NCBI RefSeq assembly: GCF_042693015.1
Contig: NZ_CP170544.1
Span: 1,302,001-1,366,000 of the forward strand
Source of the DNA: Sphingomonas_E sp042693015
Lineage (GTDB): Bacteria > Pseudomonadota > Alphaproteobacteria > Sphingomonadales > Sphingomonadaceae
Reading direction: 5' to 3'
Length of the DNA: 64,000 bases
Of this stretch, positions 36,908-45,960 are shown in pieces (position 1 is the stretch's first letter; every line of letters begins with the position of its first letter). The position numbers and the translations under genes are program-made. Below the pieces are notes generated by a model. That model had not been told where the DNA came from and did no database searches. It worked only from the letters and a program-made list of their open reading frames with translations.

Positions 36908-38962
36908 TCAGCCCGCCATCGCCCAGGTCGCCGCGGCCGCAAGGCCCAGCAGCATCACCAGCGCATAGGTATAGACGTAGCCGGACTGGAGCCGGCGGGT
37001 GAGCGCGCCACCGCCAACCACGACATGCGCGACGCCGTCGGGGCCGAAGCGGTCGATCGTCCCTTCGTCGCCGCGCTTCCAGAAGAAGCGACCGAGCGCG
37101 AAGGCCGGGCGGACGAACAGGAAATCGTACAGCTGGTCGAAATACCACTTGTTGTAGACGAAGTCGTAGAGGACGCGGAAAGTCTCGGTGAAGCGCGCCG
37201 GGATCGTCGTGTCGAAGATATAGGCGCGCAGCGCGATCAGGAAACCGATCGCCATCACCGTGAACGGCCCCCACTTCACCCACGCCGGCACCTCATGCAT
37301 CGCATGCATCAGATGCTCGTTGAACGCGATGCTGCCGCCCCAGAACTGCACACCGCCAGCCACCTCGACAAAGGCGTGGTGGAAGACCTGGCCTGCCAAC
37401 ACTGCACCGGTCGCGAGGACCGCCAGCGGGATCAGCATGTTCAGCGGGCTTTCATGCGGATGATAGCCCGCCGTGCCGTCATGCGGCAGCGGCGCATGGT
37501 GATCGAGTTCATGGCCATGGTCCGGCTCCGAACGATCCTCATGCTCATGGTGCACGGCGTGCTGGATATGCTCGGACTCCGCCCAGCGCGGCTTGCCCCA
37601 GAAGGTCAGGAACATCAGCCGCCACGAATAGAAGCTGGTGAGCATCGCGGCGATGATGCCGACGCCGAAGATGATCGGGCCATTGCCGCCGGAAGCGTAG
37701 GTCGCCTCCAAAATCGCGTCCTTCGAGAAGAAGCCCGCAAAGCCGAATGCCGGGATGTCCAGGATCACGCCCGGAATACCGAGGCCGGTGATCGCCAGCG
37801 TGCCGATCAGCATCACCGCGAAGGTGAAGGGGATCTTCTTACGCAGGCCGCCATAATAACGCATGTCCTGCTCATGGTGCATCGCGTGGATCACCGAGCC
37901 CGCACCCAGGAACAGCAGCGCCTTGAAGAAGGCGTGCGTGAACAGGTGGAACATCGCCGCGCCATAGGCGCCGATGCCCGCGGCGAAGAACATGTAGCCG
38001 AGCTGCGAACAGGTCGAATAAGCGATCACGCGCTTGATGTCGTTCTGGCAGGTGCCGACGGTCGCCGCGAAGAAGCAGGTCGCCGCACCGACGATGGCCA
38101 CGACATGCAGCGCCGTCTGGCTCGTTTCGAACATCGGCGACAGGCGGCAGACCATGAACACGCCCGCCGTCACCATCGTCGCCGCGTGGATCAGCGCCGA
38201 CACCGGGGTCGGGCCTTCCATGGCGTCGGGCAGCCAGGTGTGGAGGCCAAGCTGGGCCGACTTGCCCATCGCGCCGACGAACAGCAGCAGGCAGAGCAAG
38301 GTCATCGTGTCGACGCGATAGCCGAGGAAGCCGATGGTCGAACCGGCCATGCCGGGCGCCGCTTCCAGGATCGCGGGGATCGAGACGGTGCCGAACACCA
38401 GGAAGGTGCCGAAGATACCGAGCGAGAAGCCGAAATCGCCGACGCGGTTGACCACGAACGCCTTGATCGCGGCCGCCTTGGCGGTCGGCTTGTGATACCA
38501 GAAACCGATCAGCAGATAGGACGCAAGGCCCACGCCTTCCCAGCCGAAGAACATCTGGACCAGGCTGTCGGCCGTGACCAGCATCAGCATCGCGAAGGTG
38601 AACAGCGACAGATAAGCGAAGAAGCGCGGCTGGCTGTCGTCCTCGGCCATATAGCCCCAGCTATACAGGTGGACGAGGCTGGAGACCGTGGTCACGACCA
38701 CCAGCATCACCGCCGTCAGCGTGTCGACGCGCAGCGCCCAATCGACCAGCATGTCGCCGGACTGGATGAAGGTCAGCACCGGTTCGACATAGGCTACCGA
38801 ATGGCCGCCCAGGAAACCGATGAAGATCACCCAGGAAAGCGCACAGGCCGCGAACAGCGCACCCGTCGTCACCGCTTTCGCAGCGACATTGCCGATCATG
38901 CGGTTGCCGAGGCCCGCGACGATAGCCGCCAAGAGCGGCAGGAATACGATGAGCTTGATCAC
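36908..38962 (-). CDS. nuoL: NADH-quinone oxidoreductase subunit L
   Basis: 684 aa, the largest antiporter-like subunit with the C-terminal lateral helix. Markers are VNRVGDFGFSLGIFG, KSAQLGLHTWLPDAMEGPTP, HAATMVTAGVFM and NDIKRVIAYSTCSQLG. A His/Glu-rich loop (HHEHEDRSEPDHGHELDHHA) lies before the last helices. GTG start, 7 bases after nuoK. Confidence 0.97.
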   Translation of the reverse strand: MIKLIVFLPLLAAIVAGLGNRMIGNVAAKAVTTGALFAACALSWVIFIGFLGGHSVAYVEPVLTFIQSGDMLVDWALRVDTLTAVMLVVVTTVSSLVHLYSWGYMAEDDSQPRFFAYLSLFTFAMLMLVTADSLVQMFFGWEGVGLASYLLIGFWYHKPTAKAAAIKAFVVNRVGDFGFSLGIFGTFLVFGTVSIPAILEAAPGMAGSTIGFLGYRVDTMTLLCLLLFVGAMGKSAQLGLHTWLPDAMEGPTPVSALIHAATMVTAGVFMVCRLSPMFETSQTALHVVAIVGAATCFFAATVGTCQNDIKRVIAYSTCSQLGYMFFAAGIGAYGAAMFHLFTHAFFKALLFLGAGSVIHAMHHEQDMRYYGGLRKKIPFTFAVMLIGTLAITGLGIPGVILDIPAFGFAGFFSKDAILEATYASGGNGPIIFGVGIIAAMLTSFYSWRLMFLTFWGKPRWAESEHIQHAVHHEHEDRSEPDHGHELDHHAPLPHDGTAGYHPHESPLNMLIPLAVLATGAVLAGQVFHHAFVEVAGGVQFWGGSIAFNEHLMHAMHEVPAWVKWGPFTVMAIGFLIALRAYIFDTTIPARFTETFRVLYDFVYNKWYFDQLYDFLFVRPAFALGRFFWKRGDEGTIDRFGPDGVAHVVVGGGALTRRLQSGYVYTYALVMLLGLAAAATWAMAG

Positions 38963-38969
38963 CGAATGA

Positions 38970-39275
38970 TCACCCCTTCATCCGGTTGATATCGTCGACC
39001 GCGATGGTGCCGCGGCCACGGAAATAGATGACGAGGATCGCGAGCCCGATCGCCGCCTCGCCGGCGGCCACCGTCAGCACGAACATCGCGAACACCTGGC
39101 CGACAAGATCGCCGAGGAAGGCCGAGAAGGCCACCAGGTTGATGTTGACGCTGAGCAGGATCAGTTCGATCGCCATCAGGATGATGATGACATTCTTCCG
39201 GTTGAGGAAGATGCCGAACACCCCCATCACGAACAGGATCGCCGAAACGACCAGATAATGCTGGATGCCGATCAC
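38970..39275 (-). CDS. nuoK: NADH-quinone oxidoreductase subunit K
   Basis: 101 aa, three helices. IGIQHYLVVSAILFVMG, NVIIILMAIELILLSVN (conserved membrane Glu) and VAAGEAAIGLAILV (second Glu). The GTG start at 39275 overlaps the nuoJ stop as GTGA. Confidence 0.96.
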   Translation of the reverse strand: MIGIQHYLVVSAILFVMGVFGIFLNRKNVIIILMAIELILLSVNINLVAFSAFLGDLVGQVFAMFVLTVAAGEAAIGLAILVIYFRGRGTIAVDDINRMKG

Positions 39276-39883
39276 AGCTCCACCCCCTGCCCGATGGGCT
39301 GGTTGATATTGCGCACCGCGTCCTCGGGACGCCGCTTGACCTGCTGGGTCACGTTCTGCGGGCGAGTGCCGCCACGCGCGCGGTGGGTCAGCACGATCGC
39401 GCCGATCATCGCCACCAGGAGCACAAGGCCGGCCGCTTCGAAGATGTAGAGGTAGCGCGTGTAGATGACGGTGCCGAGCGCCTCGATGTTCGGCACTTCG
39501 GCCGGGATCGGGGCGGCCGCACGGGCCATTTCGATGCCACCGGCCTTCCACGCCGCGGTTGCGAAGATGATTTCCGCCAGCAGCACGAAGATCAGCAGCA
39601 CGCCGAACGGCCAGTAGCGGGAAAAGCCGCTGCGCAGTTCGGCGAAATCGATGTCCAGCATCATCACGACGAACAGAAACAGCACCGCGACCGCACCGAC
39701 ATAGACGATGACGAGCAGCATCGCGATGAACTCGGCGCCCACCAGCACCATCAGGCCCGCCGCATTGAAGAACGCGAGGATGAGCCACAGCACCGAGTGC
39801 ACGGGGTTGCGCGCCGTCACGGTGAGCGCGCCGGCGGCGATCACCATGATGGCGAACAGATAAAAGGCGATCGTCTGGATCAC
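39272..39883 (-). CDS. nuoJ: NADH-quinone oxidoreductase subunit J
   Basis: 203 aa, five helices. NPVHSVLWLILAFFNAAGL, VGAEFIAMLLVIVYVGAVAV and FLFVVMMLD are the classic NuoJ signature with the pi-bulge helix. GTG start, 36 bases after nuoI. Confidence 0.96.
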   Translation of the reverse strand: MIQTIAFYLFAIMVIAAGALTVTARNPVHSVLWLILAFFNAAGLMVLVGAEFIAMLLVIVYVGAVAVLFLFVVMMLDIDFAELRSGFSRYWPFGVLLIFVLLAEIIFATAAWKAGGIEMARAAAPIPAEVPNIEALGTVIYTRYLYIFEAAGLVLLVAMIGAIVLTHRARGGTRPQNVTQQVKRRPEDAVRNINQPIGQGVEL

Positions 39884-39919
39884 GGTTTTGCGCGGCCCCT
39901 CAAGGATTCGTGCGGCGGA

Positions 39920-40405
39920 TTAACGGTATGGAGCATCGGCGGCAAGGTTGGCGGCGATGGCACTTTCCCACCGGTCGCCGTTCGAAAGCAGCTTCGCCTT
40001 GTCGTAGATCAGCTCCTCGCGCGTCTCCGTGGCATATTCAAAATTCGGCCCCTCGACGATGGCGTCCACCGGGCAGGCTTCCTGACAGAAGCCGCAATAG
40101 ATGCACTTCGTCATGTCGATGTCGTAGCGCGTGGTGCGGCGGCTGCCGTCGTCGCGCGGTTCGGCCTCGATCGTGATCGCCTGCGCCGGGCACACGGCCT
40201 CGCACAGCTTGCACGCGATGCAGCGCTCCTCGCCATTCGGATAACGGCGCAGCGCATGTTCGCCGCGGAAGCGGGGCGACAGCGGGTTCTTCTCGAACGG
40301 GTAGTTGATCGTCGCCTTGGGCTTGAAGAAATATTTCAAGGTCAGCCAGTGCGCCTTCACGAACTCCCAGAGGGTGAAGGTTTTGACGTAATGCGCGAGG
40401 CTCAT
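39920..40405 (-). CDS. nuoI: NADH-quinone oxidoreductase subunit I
   Basis: 161 aa peripheral-arm subunit holding clusters N6a and N6b. Two ferredoxin motifs: CIACKLCEAVCPAQAI and CIYCGFCQEACPVDAI. RFRGEHALRRYPNGEERC is the standard lead-in. ATG 40405 overlaps the nuoH stop as ATGA. Confidence 0.97.
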   Translation of the reverse strand: MSLAHYVKTFTLWEFVKAHWLTLKYFFKPKATINYPFEKNPLSPRFRGEHALRRYPNGEERCIACKLCEAVCPAQAITIEAEPRDDGSRRTTRYDIDMTKCIYCGFCQEACPVDAIVEGPNFEYATETREELIYDKAKLLSNGDRWESAIAANLAADAPYR

Positions 40406-41454
40406 GACAGCACGCCCGAATAGCGGGTGAGCATCAGCCACCCGGAGATGATGAACACCCACAGCAGCGACAGCGGCAGGAAGATCTTCCAGCCCAGCCG
40501 CATCAGCTGGTCATAGCGGTAGCGCGGCACCGTCGCCTTCACCCAGCTGAACACGAAGAAGAAGAACAGGATCTTCGCGAACATCCAGAAGATGCCGGGG
40601 ATGGCGTAAAGCGGCGCCCAGTCGATCGGGGGCAACCAGCCGCCCCAGAACAGCACGGCGTTGAGCGCGCACATCAAGAGCACATTGCCATATTCGCCGA
40701 GCCAGAACAGCGCGAACGCCATCGACGAATATTCGGTCTGGTAACCGGCGACGATCTCGCTCTCGGCCTCGGTCAGGTCGAACGGGGCGCGCGCGGTTTC
40801 GGCCATGGCGGAGATCAGGAACACCACCGCCATCGGAAACAGCAGCGGGTTGAAGCCGAAGCCGTTGATGAAGCCGAAGACGTGGGCGCGCTGCGCATCG
40901 ATGATGCCGGAAAGGTTGAACGTCCCGGCCCACAGCACGACCGAGATCAGCACGAAGCCGATCGACACTTCATAGCTCACCATCTGCGCAGCGGCGCGGA
41001 TGGCGGAATAGAAGGGATATTTGGAGTTGGACGCCCAGCCCGCCAGGATCACGCCATAGACGCCCAGCGACGACGCCGCGAGGATGTAGAGCAGGCCGAC
41101 ATTGATGTCGGCGAGCACCATGTCCGGCCCGAACGGGATCACCGCCCAGCCGATCAGCGCGATCGTGAAGGTGATTATCGGCGCGAGCAGGAACAGGCCC
41201 CGGTTCGCCGCCGACGGGATGATGGTTTCCTGCAGGAACACCTTCAGGCCATCCGCGAAGGACTGGAGCAGGCCGAACGGGCCGACGACGTTGGGGCCGC
41301 GGCGCAGCGCCATCGCCGCCCAGATCTTGCGATCGGCATAGATGATCATGGCGACAGCCAGCATCAGCGGCAGCGCGATCATCAGGATCAGGATCAGCGT
41401 CGCGACAAACCAGCCGAAGCCGTAGCCGAGGACGCCCTGGAACCAAGCGGTCAT
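40402..41454 (-). CDS. nuoH: NADH-quinone oxidoreductase subunit H
   Basis: 350 aa, eight helices, forms part of the quinone pocket. ALRRGPNVVGPFGLLQSFAD, AETARAPFDLTEAESEIVAGY and FVFSWVKATVPRYRYDQLM are hallmark segments. ATG 41454 has GGGGG 8-10 bases upstream; an earlier GTG at 41481 is less likely. The gap to nuoG (160 bases) is the largest inside the nuo operon. Confidence 0.96.
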   Translation of the reverse strand: MTAWFQGVLGYGFGWFVATLILILMIALPLMLAVAMIIYADRKIWAAMALRRGPNVVGPFGLLQSFADGLKVFLQETIIPSAANRGLFLLAPIITFTIALIGWAVIPFGPDMVLADINVGLLYILAASSLGVYGVILAGWASNSKYPFYSAIRAAAQMVSYEVSIGFVLISVVLWAGTFNLSGIIDAQRAHVFGFINGFGFNPLLFPMAVVFLISAMAETARAPFDLTEAESEIVAGYQTEYSSMAFALFWLGEYGNVLLMCALNAVLFWGGWLPPIDWAPLYAIPGIFWMFAKILFFFFVFSWVKATVPRYRYDQLMRLGWKIFLPLSLLWVFIISGWLMLTRYSGVLS

Positions 41455-41517
41455 CGCGCACCGACCCCCATCAAAATCCACTCCGGCATTTTCAGGCCCG
41501 CCATCGACAAGCCCGAT

Positions 41518-41542
41518 CGTGTCGAGCGAAGTCGAGACACGC
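41518..41542. repeat. Short inverted repeat in the nuoG-nuoH gap
   Basis: CGTGTC at 41518-41523 and GACACG at about 41536-41541 flank TCGA-containing sequence (GAGCGAAGTCGA). From memory, GTGTCGAGC-type units are widely scattered in sphingomonad genomes, often near genes as short dispersed repeats. Only one copy is seen in this window. Confidence 0.4.
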
Positions 41543-41614
41543 TCCGCTCACCCTTTGCATCCTGTGCCCGGCTCATCGAGCCACCTGAGAACGGCGTGGG
41601 AAGGAAAACCGCCT

Positions 41615-43618
41615 TCATTCCGCGGCCTCCGCAAAATCCTGGCCGTGGATCAGTTCGGCCGAGCAGCGCTGCATCGTCTCGCTCACCCGCGCGATCGGGT
41701 TGGTCAGGTAGAAGTCGGCGATCGGATAGCCAACCTCGCCCGCAGCCGCAGCGTCGAGCGACGGCGGTGCCCAGTCATAAGCGGCAAGACCAAGCGCACC
41801 CAGCGCCGGCACGTCCGCCGCCATCGCCGCGCGCAGCGCGTCGAGCGTGTCGAACGGCAGCGTATGGCCCAGCACGTCGGAAAGGGCGCGCAAGATCGCC
41901 CAATCCTCGCGCGCATCGCCCGGCGGGAATACCGCCCGATCGCCGCGCTGCACCCGGCCTTCCAGGTTCACATAGGTGCCGCTCTTCTCGGTGTAAGCGG
42001 CCGCCGGCAGGATCACGTCAGCCTGAGCCGCACCGCGATCGCCATGATGGCCGACATAGACCTTGAAGCTGCCGGCGAAGCGATCTTCGCTCAGCTCGTC
42101 AGCGCCCAGCAGGAAGACGAGCTTCGGCGCCTTCGCGGCAACCGCCGCGATGCCGCCCGCCTGCGCATAGCCCAGCATCAGCCCGCCCATGCGCGAAGCC
42201 GCCATGTGGAGGACGTTATAACCGTTCCAGCCATCCTTGATCAGCCCGAGCGGGCCGACCAGCGCGAGCGTCGCGCCCTGCGCACCGGCCTTCAGGCCGC
42301 CGCCACCCAGGATCAGCGCCGGGCGCTGGGCCTTGGTGAAGGCATCGGTCACTTCCGCCGGCAGATTGCCAAGCAACGACAGATCATTGCCGAGCCACGT
42401 CACCGGATAGGTCAGGTCGATTTCGGGGCCGATCACGAACACCGGCGCGCCGGCCTTCACCGCCTTGCGGATGCGCGTGTTGACCAGCGGTGCTTCCCAG
42501 CGGACGTTCGAACCGACGATCAGGATCGCATCCGCCGTCTCGATGCCGGCGATCGTGCTGTTGAAATTCACCGCCGCCAGATTGGTGCAGTCATAATCGA
42601 GGCCGGTCTGTCGGCCCTCGAGAATGTCCGAACCCATCGCCGTCAGCAGCGTCTTCGCCGCATACATGGTTTCGCAGTCGACCAGATCACCGGCGATCGC
42701 CGCGACGCTTGCCCCCGCATTCACCGCCGCAATCGCCTGGAACGCCTCGCCCCAGGTGACGGGCACCAATTTGCCGCCCTTGCGGACATAAGGCTTGTCG
42801 AGGCGGCTGCGGACGAGGCCGTCGACCGCATGGCGCGTCTTGTCCGACGCCCATTCCTCATTCACGTCGTCATTGATCCGCGGCAACGCGCGCAGCACCT
42901 GCCGGCCGCGGCTGTCGATGCGGATGTTGGTGCCCACGGCGTCCATCACGTCGATGCCCGCGGTCTTCTTCAACTCCCACGGCCGCGCCTCGAAAGCGTA
43001 AGGCTTGGCTGTCAGCGCGCCCACCGGGCACAGATCGACGACATTGCCCGAAAGCTCGGACGTGACCGCCTTCTCCAGATAGGAGGTGATCTGCATATTC
43101 TCGCCACGGCCGATCGCGCCGATTTCCTCGACGCCGGCCACTTCCTCGGCGAAGCGCACGCAGCGCGTGCACTGGATGCAGCGGGTCATCACCGTCTTGA
43201 CGATGGGGCCCATATATTTCTCGGTCACGGCCCGCTTGTTCTCGTCATAGCGGGAATGGCCGCGGCCATAAGCGACCGACTGGTCCTGCAAGTCGCATTC
43301 GCCGCCCTGGTCGCAGATCGGGCAATCGAGCGGGTGATTGATGAGGAGGAACTCCATCACCCCTTCCCGCGCCTTCTTGACCATCGCGCTGTCGGTGCGG
43401 ACTTCCTGATTGTCGGCGGCGGGCAGCGCGCACGAAGCCTGCGGCTTGGGCGGCCCCGGCTTCACTTCGACCAGGCACATGCGGCAATTGCCGGCGATCG
43501 ACAGCCGCTCATGATAACAGAAGCGCGGAATCTCCTTGCCCGCAGCCTCACAGGCCTGGAGCACGGTGGCGCCCGCGGGGACTTCGACCTCGATCCCGTC
43601 GACGGTTAGCTTAGGCAT
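41615..43618 (-). CDS. nuoG: NADH-quinone oxidoreductase subunit G
   Basis: 667 aa, iron-sulphur subunit. N-terminal 2Fe-2S domain (CYHERLSIAGNCRMCLVEV), the His/Cys 4Fe-4S motif (HPLDCPICDQGGECDLQDQS), then TRCIQCTRCVRFAEE, followed by a molybdopterin-oxidoreductase-like fold without cofactor. Alphaproteobacterial, mitochondrial-like length. It starts 5 bases before nuoF ends upstream. Confidence 0.97.
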   Translation of the reverse strand: MPKLTVDGIEVEVPAGATVLQACEAAGKEIPRFCYHERLSIAGNCRMCLVEVKPGPPKPQASCALPAADNQEVRTDSAMVKKAREGVMEFLLINHPLDCPICDQGGECDLQDQSVAYGRGHSRYDENKRAVTEKYMGPIVKTVMTRCIQCTRCVRFAEEVAGVEEIGAIGRGENMQITSYLEKAVTSELSGNVVDLCPVGALTAKPYAFEARPWELKKTAGIDVMDAVGTNIRIDSRGRQVLRALPRINDDVNEEWASDKTRHAVDGLVRSRLDKPYVRKGGKLVPVTWGEAFQAIAAVNAGASVAAIAGDLVDCETMYAAKTLLTAMGSDILEGRQTGLDYDCTNLAAVNFNSTIAGIETADAILIVGSNVRWEAPLVNTRIRKAVKAGAPVFVIGPEIDLTYPVTWLGNDLSLLGNLPAEVTDAFTKAQRPALILGGGGLKAGAQGATLALVGPLGLIKDGWNGYNVLHMAASRMGGLMLGYAQAGGIAAVAAKAPKLVFLLGADELSEDRFAGSFKVYVGHHGDRGAAQADVILPAAAYTEKSGTYVNLEGRVQRGDRAVFPPGDAREDWAILRALSDVLGHTLPFDTLDALRAAMAADVPALGALGLAAYDWAPPSLDAAAAGEVGYPIADFYLTNPIARVSETMQRCSAELIHGQDFAEAAE

Positions 43619-43622
43619 TTTC

Positions 43623-44939
43623 TTACTCCGCCGCCACGGGAAGGGCGACGCCCTTGGCTTCGTAGATGCGCCGCTCGATTTCCGGGCGGAAATGGCGGAT
43701 CAGGCCCTGGATCGGCCAGGCCGCCGCGTCGCCGAGCGCGCAGATGGTGTGGCCTTCGACCTGCCGCGTCACTTCTTCCAGCATGTCGATCTCGGAAAGC
43801 TCGGCATTGCCCTGGCGCAGCCGTTCCATCACGCGCCACATCCAGCCGGTGCCTTCGCGGCACGGCGTGCACTGGCCGCAGCTCTCATGCTTGTAGAAAT
43901 AGCTGATCCGGCTGATGGCGCGGACGATGTCGGTGGACTTGTCCATCACGATCACCGCCGCCGTGCCGAGGCCCGACTTGAGATCGCGCAGGCCGTCGAA
44001 ATCCATCGGCGCGTCCATGATCTGCGCAGCGGGCACCAGCGGCACCGAAGAACCGCCCGGGATCACGGCGAGCAGATTATCCCAGCCACCACGGATGCCG
44101 CCGGCGTGCCGGTCGATCAGTTCACGGAAGCTAATGCCCATCGTTTCTTCGACGACGCACGGCTTGTTCACATGGCCGCTGATCTGGAACAGCTTGGTGC
44201 CCTTGTTGTTCTCGCGCCCGAAGGACGAGAACCAGGCAGCACCCCGCCGCAGGATCGTCGGCGCAACCGCGATCGATTCCACATTGTTCACGGTCGTCGG
44301 GCAGCCATAGAGGCCGACACCCGCCGGGAAAGGCGGCTTCAGGCGCGGCTGGCCCTTCTTGCCCTCAAGGCTTTCGATCTGCGCAGTTTCCTCGCCGCAG
44401 ATATAGGCCCCTGCCCCGCGATGGACGAAGACGTCGAAGTCATAGCCCGAACCGCAGGCATTCTTGCCGATGAAGCCCTTGGCATACGCTTCGGCCACGG
44501 CCGCGAACAAAGTCTCCGCCTCGCGAATGAACTCGCCGCGGATATAGATGTAGGCGGCACGCGCACGCATCGCGAAACCGGCGATCAGCGCGCCTTCGAT
44601 CAGCTTGTGCGGATCGTGGCGGATGATCTCGCGGTCCTTGCACGAACCCGGCTCGGATTCGTCGGCGTTGATGACCAGGAAGCTCGGGCGGCCGTCCTTG
44701 CTCTCCTTGGGCATGAAGCTCCACTTCATGCCGGTCGGGAAGCCCGCGCCGCCGCGGCCGCGCAGGGCCGACGCCTTGATCCGCTCGATGATCTCGTCCT
44801 GGCCGATCTCGAGCAGCTTCTTGGTGTTGTCCCAGTCGCCGCGCTTCATCGCCGCGTCGATGTTCCACGGCTGGAAGCCATAGACGTTGGTGAAGATGCG
44901 GTCCTTGTCCGCCAGGGGCGTGATGCCGGTCATGCCCAT
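43623..44939 (-). CDS. nuoF: NADH-quinone oxidoreductase subunit F
   Basis: 438 aa, binds NADH, FMN and cluster N3. GRGGAGFPTGMKWSFMP and the glycine-rich YIRGEF/ GAGAYICGEETA regions bind FMN/NADH; ESCGQCTPCREGTGWM binds N3. ATG 44939 overlaps nuoE by 10 bases. Confidence 0.97.
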   Translation of the reverse strand: MGMTGITPLADKDRIFTNVYGFQPWNIDAAMKRGDWDNTKKLLEIGQDEIIERIKASALRGRGGAGFPTGMKWSFMPKESKDGRPSFLVINADESEPGSCKDREIIRHDPHKLIEGALIAGFAMRARAAYIYIRGEFIREAETLFAAVAEAYAKGFIGKNACGSGYDFDVFVHRGAGAYICGEETAQIESLEGKKGQPRLKPPFPAGVGLYGCPTTVNNVESIAVAPTILRRGAAWFSSFGRENNKGTKLFQISGHVNKPCVVEETMGISFRELIDRHAGGIRGGWDNLLAVIPGGSSVPLVPAAQIMDAPMDFDGLRDLKSGLGTAAVIVMDKSTDIVRAISRISYFYKHESCGQCTPCREGTGWMWRVMERLRQGNAELSEIDMLEEVTRQVEGHTICALGDAAAWPIQGLIRHFRPEIERRIYEAKGVALPVAAE

Positions 44940-45598
44940 TCCCCCCGGTAATCGTGGTTTTCGGACACCATCTCCGGAAGCGAGGTCGGTCCGCCCTCGG
45001 GGCAGCTCGTCTGCCGGTCGATCTGCGGACCCGCTTTGGGGCTCTCGCCACGGGCCAGCGCTTCGAGCACAGCCGTCGTCGTCTCGAAGGTCAGGTCTTC
45101 GAAATTATCGTCGTTGATCTGCACCATCGGCGCGTTGGCGCAGGCGCCCAGGCACTCGACTTCGGTCAGCGTGAACAGGCCGTCGGGCGTGGTGTGGCCC
45201 TTCTTCAACCCCTTCTTGTAACAGGCGTCGAGCACATCGTCCGATCCGCGCAGCATGCACGGCGTCGTGCCGCAGACCTGCACATGATAGCGGCCGACCG
45301 GCGCCAAATTGTACATGGTGTAGAAGGTCGCGACCTCGAACGCCCGGATATAGGGCATCGAAATCTGCTTCGCGACGAACTCGATCACCGGCACGGGCAG
45401 CCAACCCTGCGTATCCGTCTCCGCACCCACCTGGCGCTGGGCGAGATCGAGCAGCGGCATGATCGCCGAATGCTGGCGGCCCGGCGGATAGCGCGCGATG
45501 ATGCCCTTGGCATTGGCCTCGTTGACCTCGGACCACGCGAAATCGCCCCAGCGGGCGCGGGTCTCGGCTTCGTCGGGGATATGGGCTGCGTCAGCCAT
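44930..45598 (-). CDS. nuoE: NADH-quinone oxidoreductase subunit E
   Basis: 222 aa thioredoxin-like 2Fe-2S subunit. The four cysteines are in CGTTPCMLRG and VECLGACANAPM. Typical YNLAPVGRYHVQVCG. A C-terminal tail of about 40 residues (starting near SPKAGPQIDRQTSCPEGG) extends past the conserved domain, as in many alphaproteobacterial NuoE proteins. Its ATG shares one base with the stop of the NTF2-like gene. Confidence 0.96.
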   Translation of the reverse strand: MADAAHIPDEAETRARWGDFAWSEVNEANAKGIIARYPPGRQHSAIMPLLDLAQRQVGAETDTQGWLPVPVIEFVAKQISMPYIRAFEVATFYTMYNLAPVGRYHVQVCGTTPCMLRGSDDVLDACYKKGLKKGHTTPDGLFTLTEVECLGACANAPMVQINDDNFEDLTFETTTAVLEALARGESPKAGPQIDRQTSCPEGGPTSLPEMVSENHDYRGEWA

Positions 45599-45960
45599 TA
45601 ACGGATGAACTCCACGCGCGACACCTTGTCGCCCTCAAACGAATAGACAGACATGACCTCGAACTTGTCGCCATCGGGCGCGCGTTCGACCTTCTCGTGC
45701 AGCACCACGGTCTCGCCGAGGCACCAGCTGCCGATGATGTCCGCCCGGTTCTGCGGGAATTGCGCGAACATGGCCTTCAGCCCCGCCCGCACGCCTTCCC
45801 TGCCCTCGCGCAACACCGCCCCGCGATAGCCCGCCTCGCAGGCATCATCGGTCATGTACGTCACGTAAGCGTCGGCATCCTGAGCATTATAGACCTCGAT
45901 CATACGGGTCGCGATCGCGATACGCTCGTCCGCAGAAAGGAGGGTTGCGACGTCGCTCAC
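45598..45960 (-). CDS. NTF2-like protein inside the nuo operon
   Basis: 120 aa. SnoaL/NTF2-type fold: RMIEVYNAQDADAYVTYMTDDACEAGY, EGREGVRAGLKAMFAQFPQNRADIIGSWCLGETVVLHEKVER and a final FEGDKVSRVEFIR strand. GTG 45960 overlaps the nuoD stop as GTGA, and its stop overlaps the nuoE start (TAATG), so it is translated with complex I subunits. It is not a known complex I subunit; it may be an assembly helper or an unrelated enzyme. Confidence 0.87.
   Translation of the reverse strand: MSDVATLLSADERIAIATRMIEVYNAQDADAYVTYMTDDACEAGYRGAVLREGREGVRAGLKAMFAQFPQNRADIIGSWCLGETVVLHEKVERAPDGDKFEVMSVYSFEGDKVSRVEFIR

Noticed and set aside
36767..38989. 740-codon plus-strand open frame opposite nuoL/nuoM
   Set aside because: Antisense shadow of nuo genes; low-complexity His/Arg/Asp/Gln composition.
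41519..43609. 696-codon plus-strand open frame opposite nuoG
   Set aside because: Antisense shadow; the minus strand encodes an intact NuoG.
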